Below are positions 37,459 through 48,373 of a stretch of DNA of 64,000 nt, one piece after another. This DNA is from Euryodendron excelsum (Eukaryota > Streptophyta > Magnoliopsida > Ericales > Pentaphylacaceae). The notes beneath the pieces were generated by a model. It searched no databases. It saw nothing but the letters and a program-made list of their open reading frames with translations, and was not told where the DNA came from. Made by a program: the position numbers and the translations under genes. Location of the stretch: NCBI GenBank assembly GCA_033060915.1, contig CM065394.1, positions 24,859,501 to 24,923,500 of the forward strand. Direction: 5' to 3'. Every line of letters starts with the position of its first letter. Positions within the stretch are counted from its first letter, which is position 1.

Positions 37459-39035
37459 TGTTAACTTCATGCCTTGATTTTGATGATCACAAAACTATGT
37501 GTTAAGTTGTTTAATGCTTCAATTTAGTGTGCAGATCATATTATGTATTAATCTTTCTTAAAATCATAACTTGAAGCTTCATATATTGAAGATATTGTGT
37601 GTTGATAAGCTAGTTAAGAAAAAGTTGAAGGGCATATGAAGATTTAGACTTGAAAAAGAGATCGACATCATTGAAAATGATATTGGCAACAAAGAGAAAA
37701 AGGTTGGCAACTCTTTTGGAAGAACTGACACCTTTTACAATGTGGCATAACAAGATTAGAAAAGAATATCGACAACAATTAAAAGGATATCGGCAACAAA
37801 GAGAAGAAGGTTGGCAGCTCTTTTGGAAGAACTACCACCTTCTACAGTGTGGCATAACAAGATTAGAAAAGGATATCGACAACAATTAAAAAGAGATCAG
37901 TAACAATGAGAAGAAGATCGACAGTTAGTATTGACGTCTAGAAGATCAGTTGAAGAGGAGATCACAAGACTAGAAAGCTCCCTTGAAAATTTTGATGAAG
38001 TCTTGGATTAATTGAAGAAGTGATGTCGATTGAAGAACCTTACAAGTAATTAAAGTAGATTGATTTCATCTCGAAGAGATTGAATGTGCTCTTGGAGATT
38101 AACATGCCTTGAAGAAGGCCTTTCAAGCCTTAGAAGTCCCAAGTTGATGATCCTTAAAGAGCTTGAAGAGTTTTGTAAAGAATTGAAGAAGTCTTGCAAA
38201 GTTAAAGTCTGTGAGCAAAAAGGTCGACACATTGCCTGCATGGGTTGAAGCAGATTGCTGAGAAGCTAGAGACAAAACAAAAAGGGTCGACACATGCAGA
38301 AAAGGGGGTCGACACATTGCCTGTAACAACTATATTTTTAAACTTTCTGCTCAACTGATCTTATATTAAATGCAACCCTAACCACCTCCTATGATAATAA
38401 TGAATGCAAGATTATAAAATCAAGACCCCCACAACATTTATAAAGAAGAATACCAGAGATTCAAGTGTTATACATGTGATTGAGAGCTGAAATTCCTAAC
38501 TGATATTAGAAACATTCTCTTTGCTAGGAATTTAGAGCATTTACTGATCTTCCACTTTCATATACACTTTTTAAGAGAGTTATACTTTGTGTAATCCTCA
38601 TTCACTTCATTTGTAAGAGTTTGTATGACTGAGTATCCTTAAGGAAATACTTGTAAGTTTGAGTGAAACTTGAAAAAAATCACTTGGAATGATTAAAGCT
38701 TGGGAAGAGCTTTTGTAAAAGGTAAGCTGGGCACTTGAAAAAACTAGCATCTGCTGTATAATCTTTCTTTGCATAGTGGAAGAGCTTTCAAGGGGGTCTT
38801 GAGGGTGAGGACATAAGTCACACGTTGTAGCTGAACCTCGATAAATCTTGGGGTTCTTCTTGTACTTTGTTTTTTACTTACTTTCTATTCCTTGCTTGCT
38901 ATTACACTATTGGTTTACACACATACCTTAATTCACTGTTCCATTACTTAACTTTTTTTTTTATTGCATTAATTTGTGATTAATTTTTTAGAAACCCAAT
39001 TCACCCCCCTTTTAGGTTGTATCTTTGGGCTAACA
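37459..39035 (+). repeat. 5' LTR of the SIRE-type copia element
   Basis: 1577 bases, TGTTAAC...GCTAACA. It contains three GTCGACACAT-type motifs at 38222-38328 and an imperfect internal duplication at about 37650-37900 (ATCGACA... GGCA.CTCTTTTGGAAGAACT... repeated). Its end is fixed by the primer site that follows. Confidence 0.75.
37666..37900. repeat. Imperfect internal repeat in the copia LTR
   Basis: Two copies of about 115 bases (from about 37672 and 37787) share AACAAAGAGAA, GGTTGGCA(A/G)CTCTTTTGG, TGTGGCATAACAAGATTAG and AAAAG(A/G)ATATCGACAAC. Such repeats are common in Sirevirus LTRs. Confidence 0.7.
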
Positions 39036-39037
39036 AT

Positions 39038-39049
39038 AGGTATCAGAGC
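39038..39049 (+). promoter_or_regulatory. Primer-binding site of the copia element, tRNA-iMet type
   Basis: AGGTATCAGAGC, one mismatch from TGGTATCAGAGC, lies two bases after the LTR end. Confidence 0.8.
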
Positions 39050-39119
39050 TAGTACTCTATTTTAGAAGCTTAACATCTTTAGAGTTGATCTATGGCAACC
39101 ATGTTTTGGAAGCTCTCTA

Positions 39120-40225
39120 GATGAGGGTCAATCCACCAATAGATCTTTTATGTTTAATGGAACTAATTACAATTATTAGAAGAATATAATGAGAATCTAT
39201 ATTCAATCAGTTGACTATGAACTTTAGAGGATCATTGTTAATGGTCTTAAAACTCCCACCAAGACTATTGAAAGGGTAATCATCCCTAAACCAGAAAATG
39301 AATGGGATGAGAATGACTTGAAGTTTTTGCAATCCAATTCTAAAGTTATGAATATCTTATATTATATATTAGACCAAATGAATTTAATAGGATCTTTACT
39401 TGTGAATCTGCTAAAGAAATTTGGAATAGATTTGAAGTAACTCATGAAGGAACCAATCAGGTTAAAGAGTCTAAGATCAATATTCTTGTGCATAATTATG
39501 AATTATTTAGAATGAAAGCTGATGAATATATTACAGAAATGTTTACTAAATTTACTGACATTGTTAATGGCTTAAAATCTCTTGGAAGAGTTTATCCTAA
39601 TAGTGAACAGGAAAGAAAAATTTTGAGATCATTACCAAAGACATGGGAAGCAAATGTGACAGCCATACAAGAAGCTCTTCTTAGTTTTCTCATGACCTAT
39701 GAGATGACCCAAAAACAGAATGCTTAAGAAGAGGAGTATAAGAAGAAGAAGTTTGTTGCATTCAAGTCCACCACACACGGAAATGAATTTGAGGATGAAG
39801 ATGAAGATAAGGAGGAACTAGCTTTCATCACTAAAAAATTCAAAAGATTCATGAAAAGTAAGTGGAAGGGAGGAAAGAGGCTTGAGGCAAAGGGAGAATC
39901 TAGCAGCAAGGATTCAACCATCATATGTTTCAAATACAAGAAATCAAGACATATGAAAACTGAATATCCTATGCTCAAGAAGAAGGGAAAGAAAGGCAAA
40001 TCTGGAAAAGGGCCTTGGCTAGCACTACTTGGAGTGATGATGAGGAAGACAGCTCTGATGAAAAAGCTGAAGCTTAAGAGGTTGCAAATCTATGTCTCAT
40101 GGCACAAGAAGAACCTGAGGAGGTTCTCTATAAACTATCTAATTTTTTATTTGATGAACTACAAGATACTTTTGATGACTTACTTGTTGAATTTAAAAAG
40201 ATGGGCATCAAAAATAATTTTCTAA
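39120..40225 (+). pseudogene. Broken copia gag (UBN2 type) with eroded zinc knuckle
   Basis: The readable part includes RSLPKTWEANVTAIQEA, typical of the UBN2 gag domain (about 39600-39690). A later CFKYKKSRHMK block stands where a CCHC knuckle is expected but has lost cysteines. Frames shift at about 39725 and 40000. Confidence 0.75.
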
Positions 40226-40705
40226 AAAAAATTGTTATCCACTCTCACCAAGGAATGTGAAGATCTACAAAATAAAAATGACATTTTGAGAAAGAAAAAT
40301 TTTGTTTTGAAAGAAAAAGTTAATGATTTAGAAAAATCTCTTTCGAAATTTGTTGATAGAAGAAAAAAAACTAGATGCAATGCTTTGCAAACAGAAACGC
40401 TCTCTTGATAAAGTTGGCCTTGGATACAATTCTTTTAAGAAGAGAAAGTTTTCAAAAATAAAGTTTGTATCCTCAAGTGAAAAAACTCAAATTACTTGCT
40501 TTTATTGCCATAAGAGAAGTCATCTTGCAAATCAATATTTTTCTACTCAAAAATCACATACTTTTAAGAATGTAGGGGGTTCCAAGATGACCATTGAAGA
40601 CTAACTCCTATGGACTCAAGTTGATTTGGTTACCAAAGGTCAAAGTTTGAGTTGATGTTTTTGTAGGTATGTCTTCAAGCAAAGTCCAAAAATGATTATT
40701 AGTAC

Positions 40706-43275
40706 TTGGATAATGATTGCTCGAGACATATGACTGGAGATGAAACTCAATTCACATCTTTTACACCAAAGGATGAAGGTTTGGTCACTTTTAGAGACAA
40801 CAACAAAGGAAAGATCATTAGTATAGGTAGTATTGATAAAGATTCTTCAACCTCTATTGAAAATGTCTTACTTGTTAAAGGCCTTAAGATAGTGTTTGAA
40901 TTTTTTAAGTGTATTGTAGTGAACATAAATGACAACAAGACCATATTGACTGGTCATAGATAATGCAATATCTACATTTTTAACTTAAGTGATTTATCTT
41001 CTTACAAAATCAAATGCCTTGTAATTATGAATAGTGAGAATAGTTGGTTGTGGCATAGAAGGTTTGACCATATTAGTATGAGCATTCTTTCAAAATTTTC
41101 AAAAAATGAGTTAGTAAATAGTTGCCCCAAACTCAAATTTGAAAAAGACAAAGTTTGTGATACATGTCAAATGGGGAAGCAAACCAAAATTTTTTTTAAA
41201 TCTACAAACATGCTCTCTACCTCTAGGCCATTAAAATTATTGTATATGAATTTGTTTGGATCAACTAAAACTTTGAGTCTAGGTAGTAAGTAATATGCTC
41301 TTATTATTATTGATGATTACTCAAGATTCACATGGACATTTTTTCTAGCTCATAAGGATGAAACAACTGTTTTCTTCACTAAGTTTTGTAAAAAAGTTTA
41401 AAATGAAAAAGGATTTACAATCACAACAATTAGGACTGACCATGGTAGTGAGTTTGATTGTAAATCTTTTGAAATATATAATGATGAAAATAATTTTGAA
41501 TATAATGTTTCAGCACGTAGAACTCCTCAACAAAATGGGATTGTTGAGAGGGAAAATAGGACTTTGGAGGAAATGGGGAGAACAATGCTTTGTGAAATCA
41601 ATTTGCCAAAATACTTTTCGGCTAAAATTGTTAACACAGATTGCTATGTTTTAAATAGAGTTTTGATGAGAAATTTTTTAAACAAAACCCTATATGAGCT
41701 TTGAAAATAAAAGAAACCAAATGTTTCATACTTTAGAACTTTTGGATGTAAATGTTTTGTGTTGAATAACAATAAGGACAATCTTGGCAAGTTTGATACA
41801 AAATCTGATGAGAGCTTGGCTATTCGACACATAGCAAGGCCTATAGAGTTTTTAATAAGAAAACTTTAATTGTTGAAGAATCAGTTTATATTACCTTTGA
41901 TCAACTAAACTCTTTACCTAGAAATATTATGAGTGATGAAGTAGATGATATGAAGCATAGCATGGACAAGTTCAACATTAATCCAACTCAAAGTGAAACT
42001 CCATCACAAGATAAAGGAAACTAAAATATTCCCTCAAACCAACAAGATGTGAATGAAGGGCTGCCCAAGGAATAGAAATTTGTTCACAACCACCTAACAG
42101 AGCAAATACTAGGTGACCCATCACAAGGGGTAAGAACAAGATTATCTTTTAGAAATGTATGTAATCATCTTGTTTTTCTTTCACAAATTGAATCAAAATA
42201 TTTTCAAGATACTGAAAATGATGAGTTTTGGGTTATGACCATGCAAGAAGAGTTAAACCAATTTGAAAGGAATGAGGTTTGGAACCTTATTCCTAGGCCT
42301 AAAGATCATCCTATAATTGGAACCAAATGAGTGTTTAGAAATAAAATGGATGAATCTAAAACTGTAATTAGAAACAAGGCAAGACTTGTAGCTTAAGGCT
42401 ATAGTCAAGAAGAATGAATTAATTTTGATAAAACCTATGCATTTTTAGCTAGATTAAAGGCTATTAGACTGTTACTTGCATTTTCATGTTTGAAAATTTT
42501 TAAATTTTATTAAATGGATGTGAAAAGTGCATTGGTTTTATATTTGAAGAGGTGTATGTTGAACAACCTCTTGATTTTGAAAGTCTTTTACTTTCAAATC
42601 ATGTTTTTAAACTTACAAAAGTTCTCTATGATTTAAAGCAAGCCCTAAGGGCTTGGTATGAAAGATTGAGCAAATTTTTGACTGAAAATGATTTTACAAG
42701 AAAAAAAGTTGACATAATTCTTTTCATTAAAATTAGAAATTATGATATACTTATTGTACAAATTTATGTAGATAACATCATATTTGGCTTTACCAATGAG
42801 AAGTTTTGCAAGGAATTTGCTAAATGTGTGCAGGCTGAATTTGAAATGAGCATGATGGGAGAGTTTAACTTCTTTCTTGGACTTCAAATCAAACAATCAA
42901 ATGAATGTATATTCATAAACCAAGCTAAGTACATCAAAGACTTACTCAAAGAGTTTGGTATTAAGGATACAAAGCCATTAAGCACTCTCATAAACACTTC
43001 AACAAAGCTTGACAAAGATGAGAAAGGTATTTTTGTGGATAACAAATTATATAGAAGTATGATTGACTCATTACTCTTTCTAACTCCTAGTAGGTCTAAT
43101 ATCATGTTTAATGTATGCTTGTGTGCTTAGATTTCAATCTAATCCTAAGGAATCACATGTTGTAGCTATTAAAAGGATTTTTAGATATCTCAAGCACACA
43201 CTTAATCTTGAATTATGGTATTCCAAAGGCACATCATTCAATTTGATTGGCTATTTAGATGTTGACTTTACTAAA
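40706..43275 (+). pseudogene. Broken copia pol: protease remnant, integrase, reverse transcriptase
   Basis: DNDCSRHMTGDETQF (40706) is the degraded protease motif. WHRRFDHISMSILSKFSK (41049) is the pre-integrase zinc region. DDYSRFTW, TDHGSEF and QQNGIVERENRTLEE keep the three integrase acidic residues. RT from about 42240 shows DLKQALRAWYERL and YVDN at about 42765, where the usual YVDD has lost its second aspartate. More than ten stops break the frame, and RNase H is cut off at 43275. Confidence 0.88.
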
Positions 43276-43870
43276 GTGACGAGCTCAGCGGGGAGGGCCA
43301 ACGCTCACTTCCTTTATGGGGATGTGAAGGCAGTGATGAATGGATAAAGGTGTGCGGGGCGAGCCACGAAGGGTTGGGGACCTAAAATTGGCGCAGCGAT
43401 TAGAGGAAGAACTTGGAAGCTTTTGACTTATTCACCATTAGGGATCCTATGGTGTCGAGGTTGGAAGAAGTGCTGTAAGAGGATAGCAGCTTGTGCGCGC
43501 CACGTAAGAGTAGGGAGCTGGCTGCCTAGGGTGAGCTGAGTAAGTGAGCTCGATCATTGGAGATTGTAGTGGTGGAGCCTCATCGAAAGGACCAAGAATT
43601 TGTACCAAGGGAGGTACAGGGAGTATTAAAGTTTTTCAAAGTATTACACACTCCGAGCGCTAAGAGCATAAATGTTGTGAGCAGGGATGAGAAGGCAACT
43701 AGGGGCGAGGCAGCCCTACCAAGCACGTTGCGAGGGCAGAAAAGGAAGGTAAAATTGCATAGTTAGATGAGTGCGTGAGTTGTAAGTGATTGCAACATAG
43801 GACAAAGTTTTTAATTGCAATGAGCTGGGGTGGTGATCGCTGAACCGCGAGGGGGCAATCACGAGGCGCC

Positions 43871-43886
43871 GGGGGGGGGGGGGGGG
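43871..43886. repeat. Poly-G tract (16 bases) in the antisense ORF region
   Basis: Run of 16 G after GAGGCGCC. Part of a set of unusual G runs confined to the Tat-type element. Confidence 0.9.
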
Positions 43887-44169
43887 CAAGTATGGTGCTA
43901 TCGGCCAAGAAAAAGAAGGTATATGGTTGCATTTGATTTCGGTGAATAAAGACAAATGTAATATTGAAACAAGTTTGCTTTGCAGGTGGTGCTTGCGGGG
44001 GAGGCTATAGAGGATGAGCCGACAATTGATAAGGAGGGGGGGTCTGCCCGTACCTCAATACTTGCTAGATGAGCTGAATGATGTATTGAGTGACGAGGCT
44101 GGAGCTCGTGCGTCTGTAGGGGCGGGGTTGAGTGCGGAGGCACCGAGGCCACTAATGGTGAAGGGCGCC

Positions 44170-44187
44170 GGGGGGGGGGGGGGGGGG
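44170..44187. repeat. Poly-G tract (18 bases) in the antisense ORF region
   Basis: Run of 18 G after GGGCGCC, the same left context as the run at 43871. The reading frame changes across it. Confidence 0.9.
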
Positions 44188-45387
44188 AAGAGCCTATAAC
44201 ATTTGAAGGCAAAGTTGCCCGAAGGGGGAAGCTCAGTAAGAGGAAGGTGGAGCAAGACTACGGGGGGTCATTACAAGGCTCATAGCCTATTTGAGTTGCG
44301 GGATGAAAGTAGCGAGGAGGAACGCGAGTTGGAGGTGGTAGCATCTAAGCAAGAGGAAATTGTGGATGTTAAAAAGAGGATAGATGTGCCTATATTGGTT
44401 CTGGACGTAGACGAGGCAGATGATGGCCAAAGGGGAGAGCAAGTTCAAGATAAGCTTTTGAAGATTATAAACATAGAACGGTTGTGCCCGAGGTCCAAGT
44501 GAACAAGCCAGATGACGTGGTTGAGCGCAGAGCAATGGAAGAGGAGGCAACAGTCAATGAGCCCGCGCAAGTGGCTAAGTCAAAACTTAGGACTGAACGA
44601 CAGATGGAGGGGGGACTTCACCATTAAAAGTGGTGTCTAGGAAGCCAAGTTCGAGGAAGCTTGCCTTAAAGCTTGCAAATAAAGTGCTATCGCAAGAAGA
44701 GGAGGGCGAGGCTGAAGAAGGCTGGGCAGGCTCGAGCGCAATCAAGTTAGAGGACGATGAGGCAGATGGAGGTGAACGTGAGTCACCAGTGGCGAGTGAG
44801 AGGGAGGCAGGGGGAAGTGGGGTGCTGGAGCCAGAGGCAGCTACTAGGCCCATGGTGGCAAACGCGGGGGCAGGGAGGCAAGTACTGAGAGAGCTTGGGG
44901 GAATCGTAAGGGTGATGGGAGGTGCGCATGAGGTGACCTTAGATCCTGCTACGCTCTCTGTTGGGGTGAAGGCAGAATATGTCCCTAGGCTCCAGAAAAT
45001 ATTCTATCTAGAGATCTTCACTCACCATGGGGAATGGGGGCCATTGCTAGCAGTTGACATAATAGAGATGTTAGGGCTTTTCCTAGAGAGGCTTGACAGG
45101 CAACCACTGGCGAGCCTAGCGGGGGATGAATGTGGGAAGATCAATCAGGACTTGGAGGACTTGCAGTGCAGTTTGACATTTCGTGGTTAAAACAACGGAT
45201 GCAACGTGCAGGGGTAATGGTGGAGGCTGAGCGTCAAGCAACAAGCCTACAAGGCAAGGTAGAGAAGGTGGCAGAGCAGATTGAAATACTGGCAATGAAA
45301 ATCAAGAGGCAAGATGCGCGCCTGGAACAACTTCACGAACAGTGGGAGGAGCTAATGGGAGAGAAGGACGAGCTACATAGAAAGTGA

Positions 45388-46870
45388 AACCTACCTGAGA
45401 GAGGGTTGGGGAACACGAGCTTGTTTCAATAACTTGTCTTTGCTGCTGTAATAAATTTGGATCCCAACCCTTTATAATCCAAATGTATATAAGAATGAAA
45501 TGAAATGAGGGTAAGGCTCGAGTTTAGGTGAGTGTTTAAACTTGTGTATATTATTATTGAGTGTGATTAGGGAAGGGTGGATTCGTTGGGACGTGAGTTT
45601 GGCGCGAGGAGTGTGAGGTTGGGGGGGGGGGGGGGGGGGGGGGGGCTCCAGTAGGAGGTCTGGGTTAGTTAATGAAATTTCAGGGAAATAACTTGGAAAG
45701 ATAATGTTAAGGGGAATAGATTGCTAGGCTGAGGCTCTAACAACAAGTAGACTTGTCTGGCAGGCTGACATAGGGAGTGGTTGTATTGGTCTGCTTGTGT
45801 GGTCTTGTTCCAGTGAGTTGGTGGTGGGTGTGAGTGTCAGAAATCTTTGCAAGGGAAGAAAGGTGGGGCTCCTGCCTCGAGGCAAGAGCTAATAAATAGA
45901 GGGTAATAGGGAGTGCAAATCAGCAAATGCTTAATGAGAGTCGTTCAAGGTGAGGGTATTTAGAGGGGGAGTCAATTTGGGAATGGGTGGGTTCAGAAAA
46001 ATTTCCATGTTGAACTCCATCACTACAGGAGGAAAAAGAGCTCAACAAGGCTAACACTTTCCCATTTGCAGTGTTTGTTGCTTCTAGAGTGGGGTGGAGT
46101 CATGGTTTCCCCTCTATACAGCCCGTGTGGGCTTTGCTTTGGTAGGGCTGAGGCTGACAAGCCTCTTCTTAGAGAGGTACTATGGCCTTAGGGAGGAAAC
46201 TCACCTGTGGGGGGTTCGTCCAACTCTGTCATTGATTCGGCTATACACGGTGCTCGTGGGTTTAGGCCTAACGTGGGCGCACATTGACGAGGCTGTGGGG
46301 GAGGTGGACGGGAGCCCGGGAGTTGTTCTACAACCTAGGAAGGGACTGCAATAGATTTGTAGGCTTCGCCAATGTGTCGACCGCGCAAGCACCTTGCGGG
46401 CCAGTTAGGCGACTAAAGGGGATGCGGTGACGGGGCGAGCTGCGGCAGTGATCTACGCTGTAGAGTTAGGGCAAAGATTGTGTCCCAAGAAGGCTAGTAG
46501 AGTAGGCGGTGCACCTTGGGGTATAAAGATTGCCCTAGAGCTGTTTATTTGAGTGTAGGGCTTTCTTCTTCTCGCATATTTGGAATGTGAAGCATCGGGA
46601 ATGGAGAACGGTTCATGACTTGCGAGCACGCTACAAAGTTGCTCGAGGCAGGGGCTATTTATCTGCCCATGGATGCCCTCAAGCAGAATTTCTCGAGTTT
46701 TTGAACTAGTATTTATAGAGCTTTTTGTAACATATAATGAGATTTAATGAGCAATGTTATAATTTCGATGCAATTGAAAGCGATCATTGAAATAAAGAGT
46801 GATGATGATGACTGCTTGAGATTCTTATTCAGTAGTAGGGGTGCACAAAATTTATGTGTCGCACCAAGAT
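45388..46870. other. Non-coding part of the Tat-type element between the antisense ORF and pol
   Basis: GC-richer spacer between the end of the coiled-coil frame and the tail of pol; it contains the 25-base G run. A plus-strand frame at 46094-46354 (86 codons) is hydrophobic and unlike any family I know; I do not count it as a gene. Confidence 0.5.
45621..45645. repeat. Poly-G tract (25 bases)
   Basis: Longest G run in the window, after GTGTGAGGTT. Length may be affected by assembly. Confidence 0.85.
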
Positions 46871-48373
46871 AATCGCAGAACCCAAAATACATGACGGTGA
46901 AAATTATAGTGGGCATGGGGTTTCGAGAGGGATAGTACAAAACCGTAGGTATTAAGGGTAATAAGTTTTGAGCTATTTGGCATTAATGGGCGAGGGTGTA
47001 CCAGTGGAGCCAGGTTTGACGATCCAATAGTAGCCGCTTGCATTAGCTTCTCGAATTTCAAAAGGTCCTTCATATTTTGGTGCAAACTTGGTAGTAGAGG
47101 CTCCTCACATAACGTGGGAGGCGGCGCGGAGCACCAAATCCCCTTCTTGGAAATGCCTTGGTTTGGCCTTCATGACATAAGCGCGGGCAATTTGCTTATG
47201 ATAAGCCTGGAGGTTGGTTTGGGCCTGATCACAGTGCTCGTCTAAGGCTTCGAGCTGGTGGGGGCACGCATCGTGGAGTACTTCAAGTCAAAGGCACAAC
47301 GATCTTGACTGGGAGAATGGCCTTAAATCCGTATATAAGAGAGAATGAGGTCATTTGGGTGGACTGCCTTTTAAAAGTTCTGGTAGCCCAGAATGCCATA
47401 GAGAGGACATGTGCTCATTGTGCTTGGTGATCCTCAAGTGTGCAGTTGAGGATCTTAATCAGGCTCTTATTAGTGGCATCGACTTGGCCGTTGCCCTTGA
47501 GGTAGTATGGGATAGACTTGTGATGGAGAGCGTCGTTGGAGGCTAAGAGTTGACCTACGTCTCTGTTGATGAAGAGGGTGCTATTATCTGAGATGATCAC
47601 TTTGGGGAGGCCAAACTAGTATATAATGTACTCGCAGATGAAATTAGTAACTGCTAGGCCAGTGGCACGCTTGAGTAGGATGGCCTCCACCCACTTGGTG
47701 AAGAGTTTAATGGCGGCCATAATCCAGATGTGGCCTTTGGACTGAGGGTTGATGGGGCTAATGAGATCCATTGCCCAAGTATGGAATGACCATGGGGTGC
47801 TCAACGCGTGCAGGTCAGCTGAAGAGGCATGAATAAGGTTCTCGTGGCATTGGCAATTTCGGTAGCGTTGTTTTTGGGATCGAGCGTTTACTTCCATTGT
47901 GGGCCAGTAATAACCAAGGTGTATTAAGTGTTGGAAGAGTTCATCTCCGCATTGGTGTTCATCCTTATGGGCCAGTTGGAGGACTTCGGGACCTGCAATG
48001 CAACGGAGAGGGAAACCAGAGAAGCCGTGTCGAAATAATTAGCCTTTGGTGAATGAAGAAATGGTTAGCGCGCTTTTTGATGAGGGAGGCATCCATCTGA
48101 TGGGTGGACAGAAAGCCCTCCAACAATTAATGCACGTAAGGTTGGCGCCAATCAAGAGGGGATTCCATAAAGTTGCATTTGGCTCAGGAGGGAAAGACTA
48201 GGCAAGCTACACATTGGTTTTGCAGCGCGGTCGCTTCTTGAGTCATGGAGGGCCATTAATAACCCTACGCTGAATTCGTTGGTAGAGGCTGATATCCGCT
48301 GTGCCACAGGTTCGTTTGTGGATCTGGTAAAGTCGGAGTTTGGCTTTGTTGAGGAGTTCGTCAGGACCACGGT

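Larger units (their letters stand above)
37459..43280 (+). mobile_element. Truncated Ty1/copia element, SIRE (Sirevirus) type, inserted in the antisense ORF
   Basis: On the plus strand: a long LTR (37459-39035), primer site, UBN2-type gag, integrase and RT. The sequence stops inside RNase H at about 43275 (GYLDVDFTKV) and switches abruptly to GC-rich aORF sequence, so the 3' end and 3' LTR are missing. No target duplication can therefore be shown. Many stops and shifts show a long-dead copy. RT wording (IIFGFTNEKFCKEFAK and FEMSMMGEFNFFLGLQIKQ) is characteristic of SIRE-like elements. Confidence 0.85.
37175..45387 (+). pseudogene. Antisense accessory ORF (aORF) of the Tat-type element, split by copia and broken
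   Basis: One frame runs from ATG 37175 to 37458 with four stops. It has a basic Lys-rich part and then a folded-looking part (SGLYYWC, then FLGDEDKFW and VEKLVAQVPFFLAHNE). A copia element intervenes. After 43281 the same style of sequence resumes (LEAFDLFTIRDPMVSRLEEVL, about 43411-43475), then basic and acidic low-complexity blocks. A possible intron runs from 43757 to acceptor TTTGCTTTGCAG at 43986. At 44630-45190 there is an acidic/Gly/Ser-rich region followed by a conserved-looking LQKIFYLEIFTHHGEWGP block. A frame shift near 45150 leads to a coiled coil (QLHEQWEELMGEKDELH) ending at 45387. Poly-G runs at 43871 and 44170 coincide with frame breaks. Extra ORFs in antisense between pol and the 3' LTR are known in Tat elements; the protein family here is not recognised. 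Confidence 0.55.

Noticed and set aside
46094..46354. 86-codon plus-strand frame
   Set aside because: Hydrophobic and unlike any family I know, within non-coding Tat-type sequence; no splice or conservation evidence.
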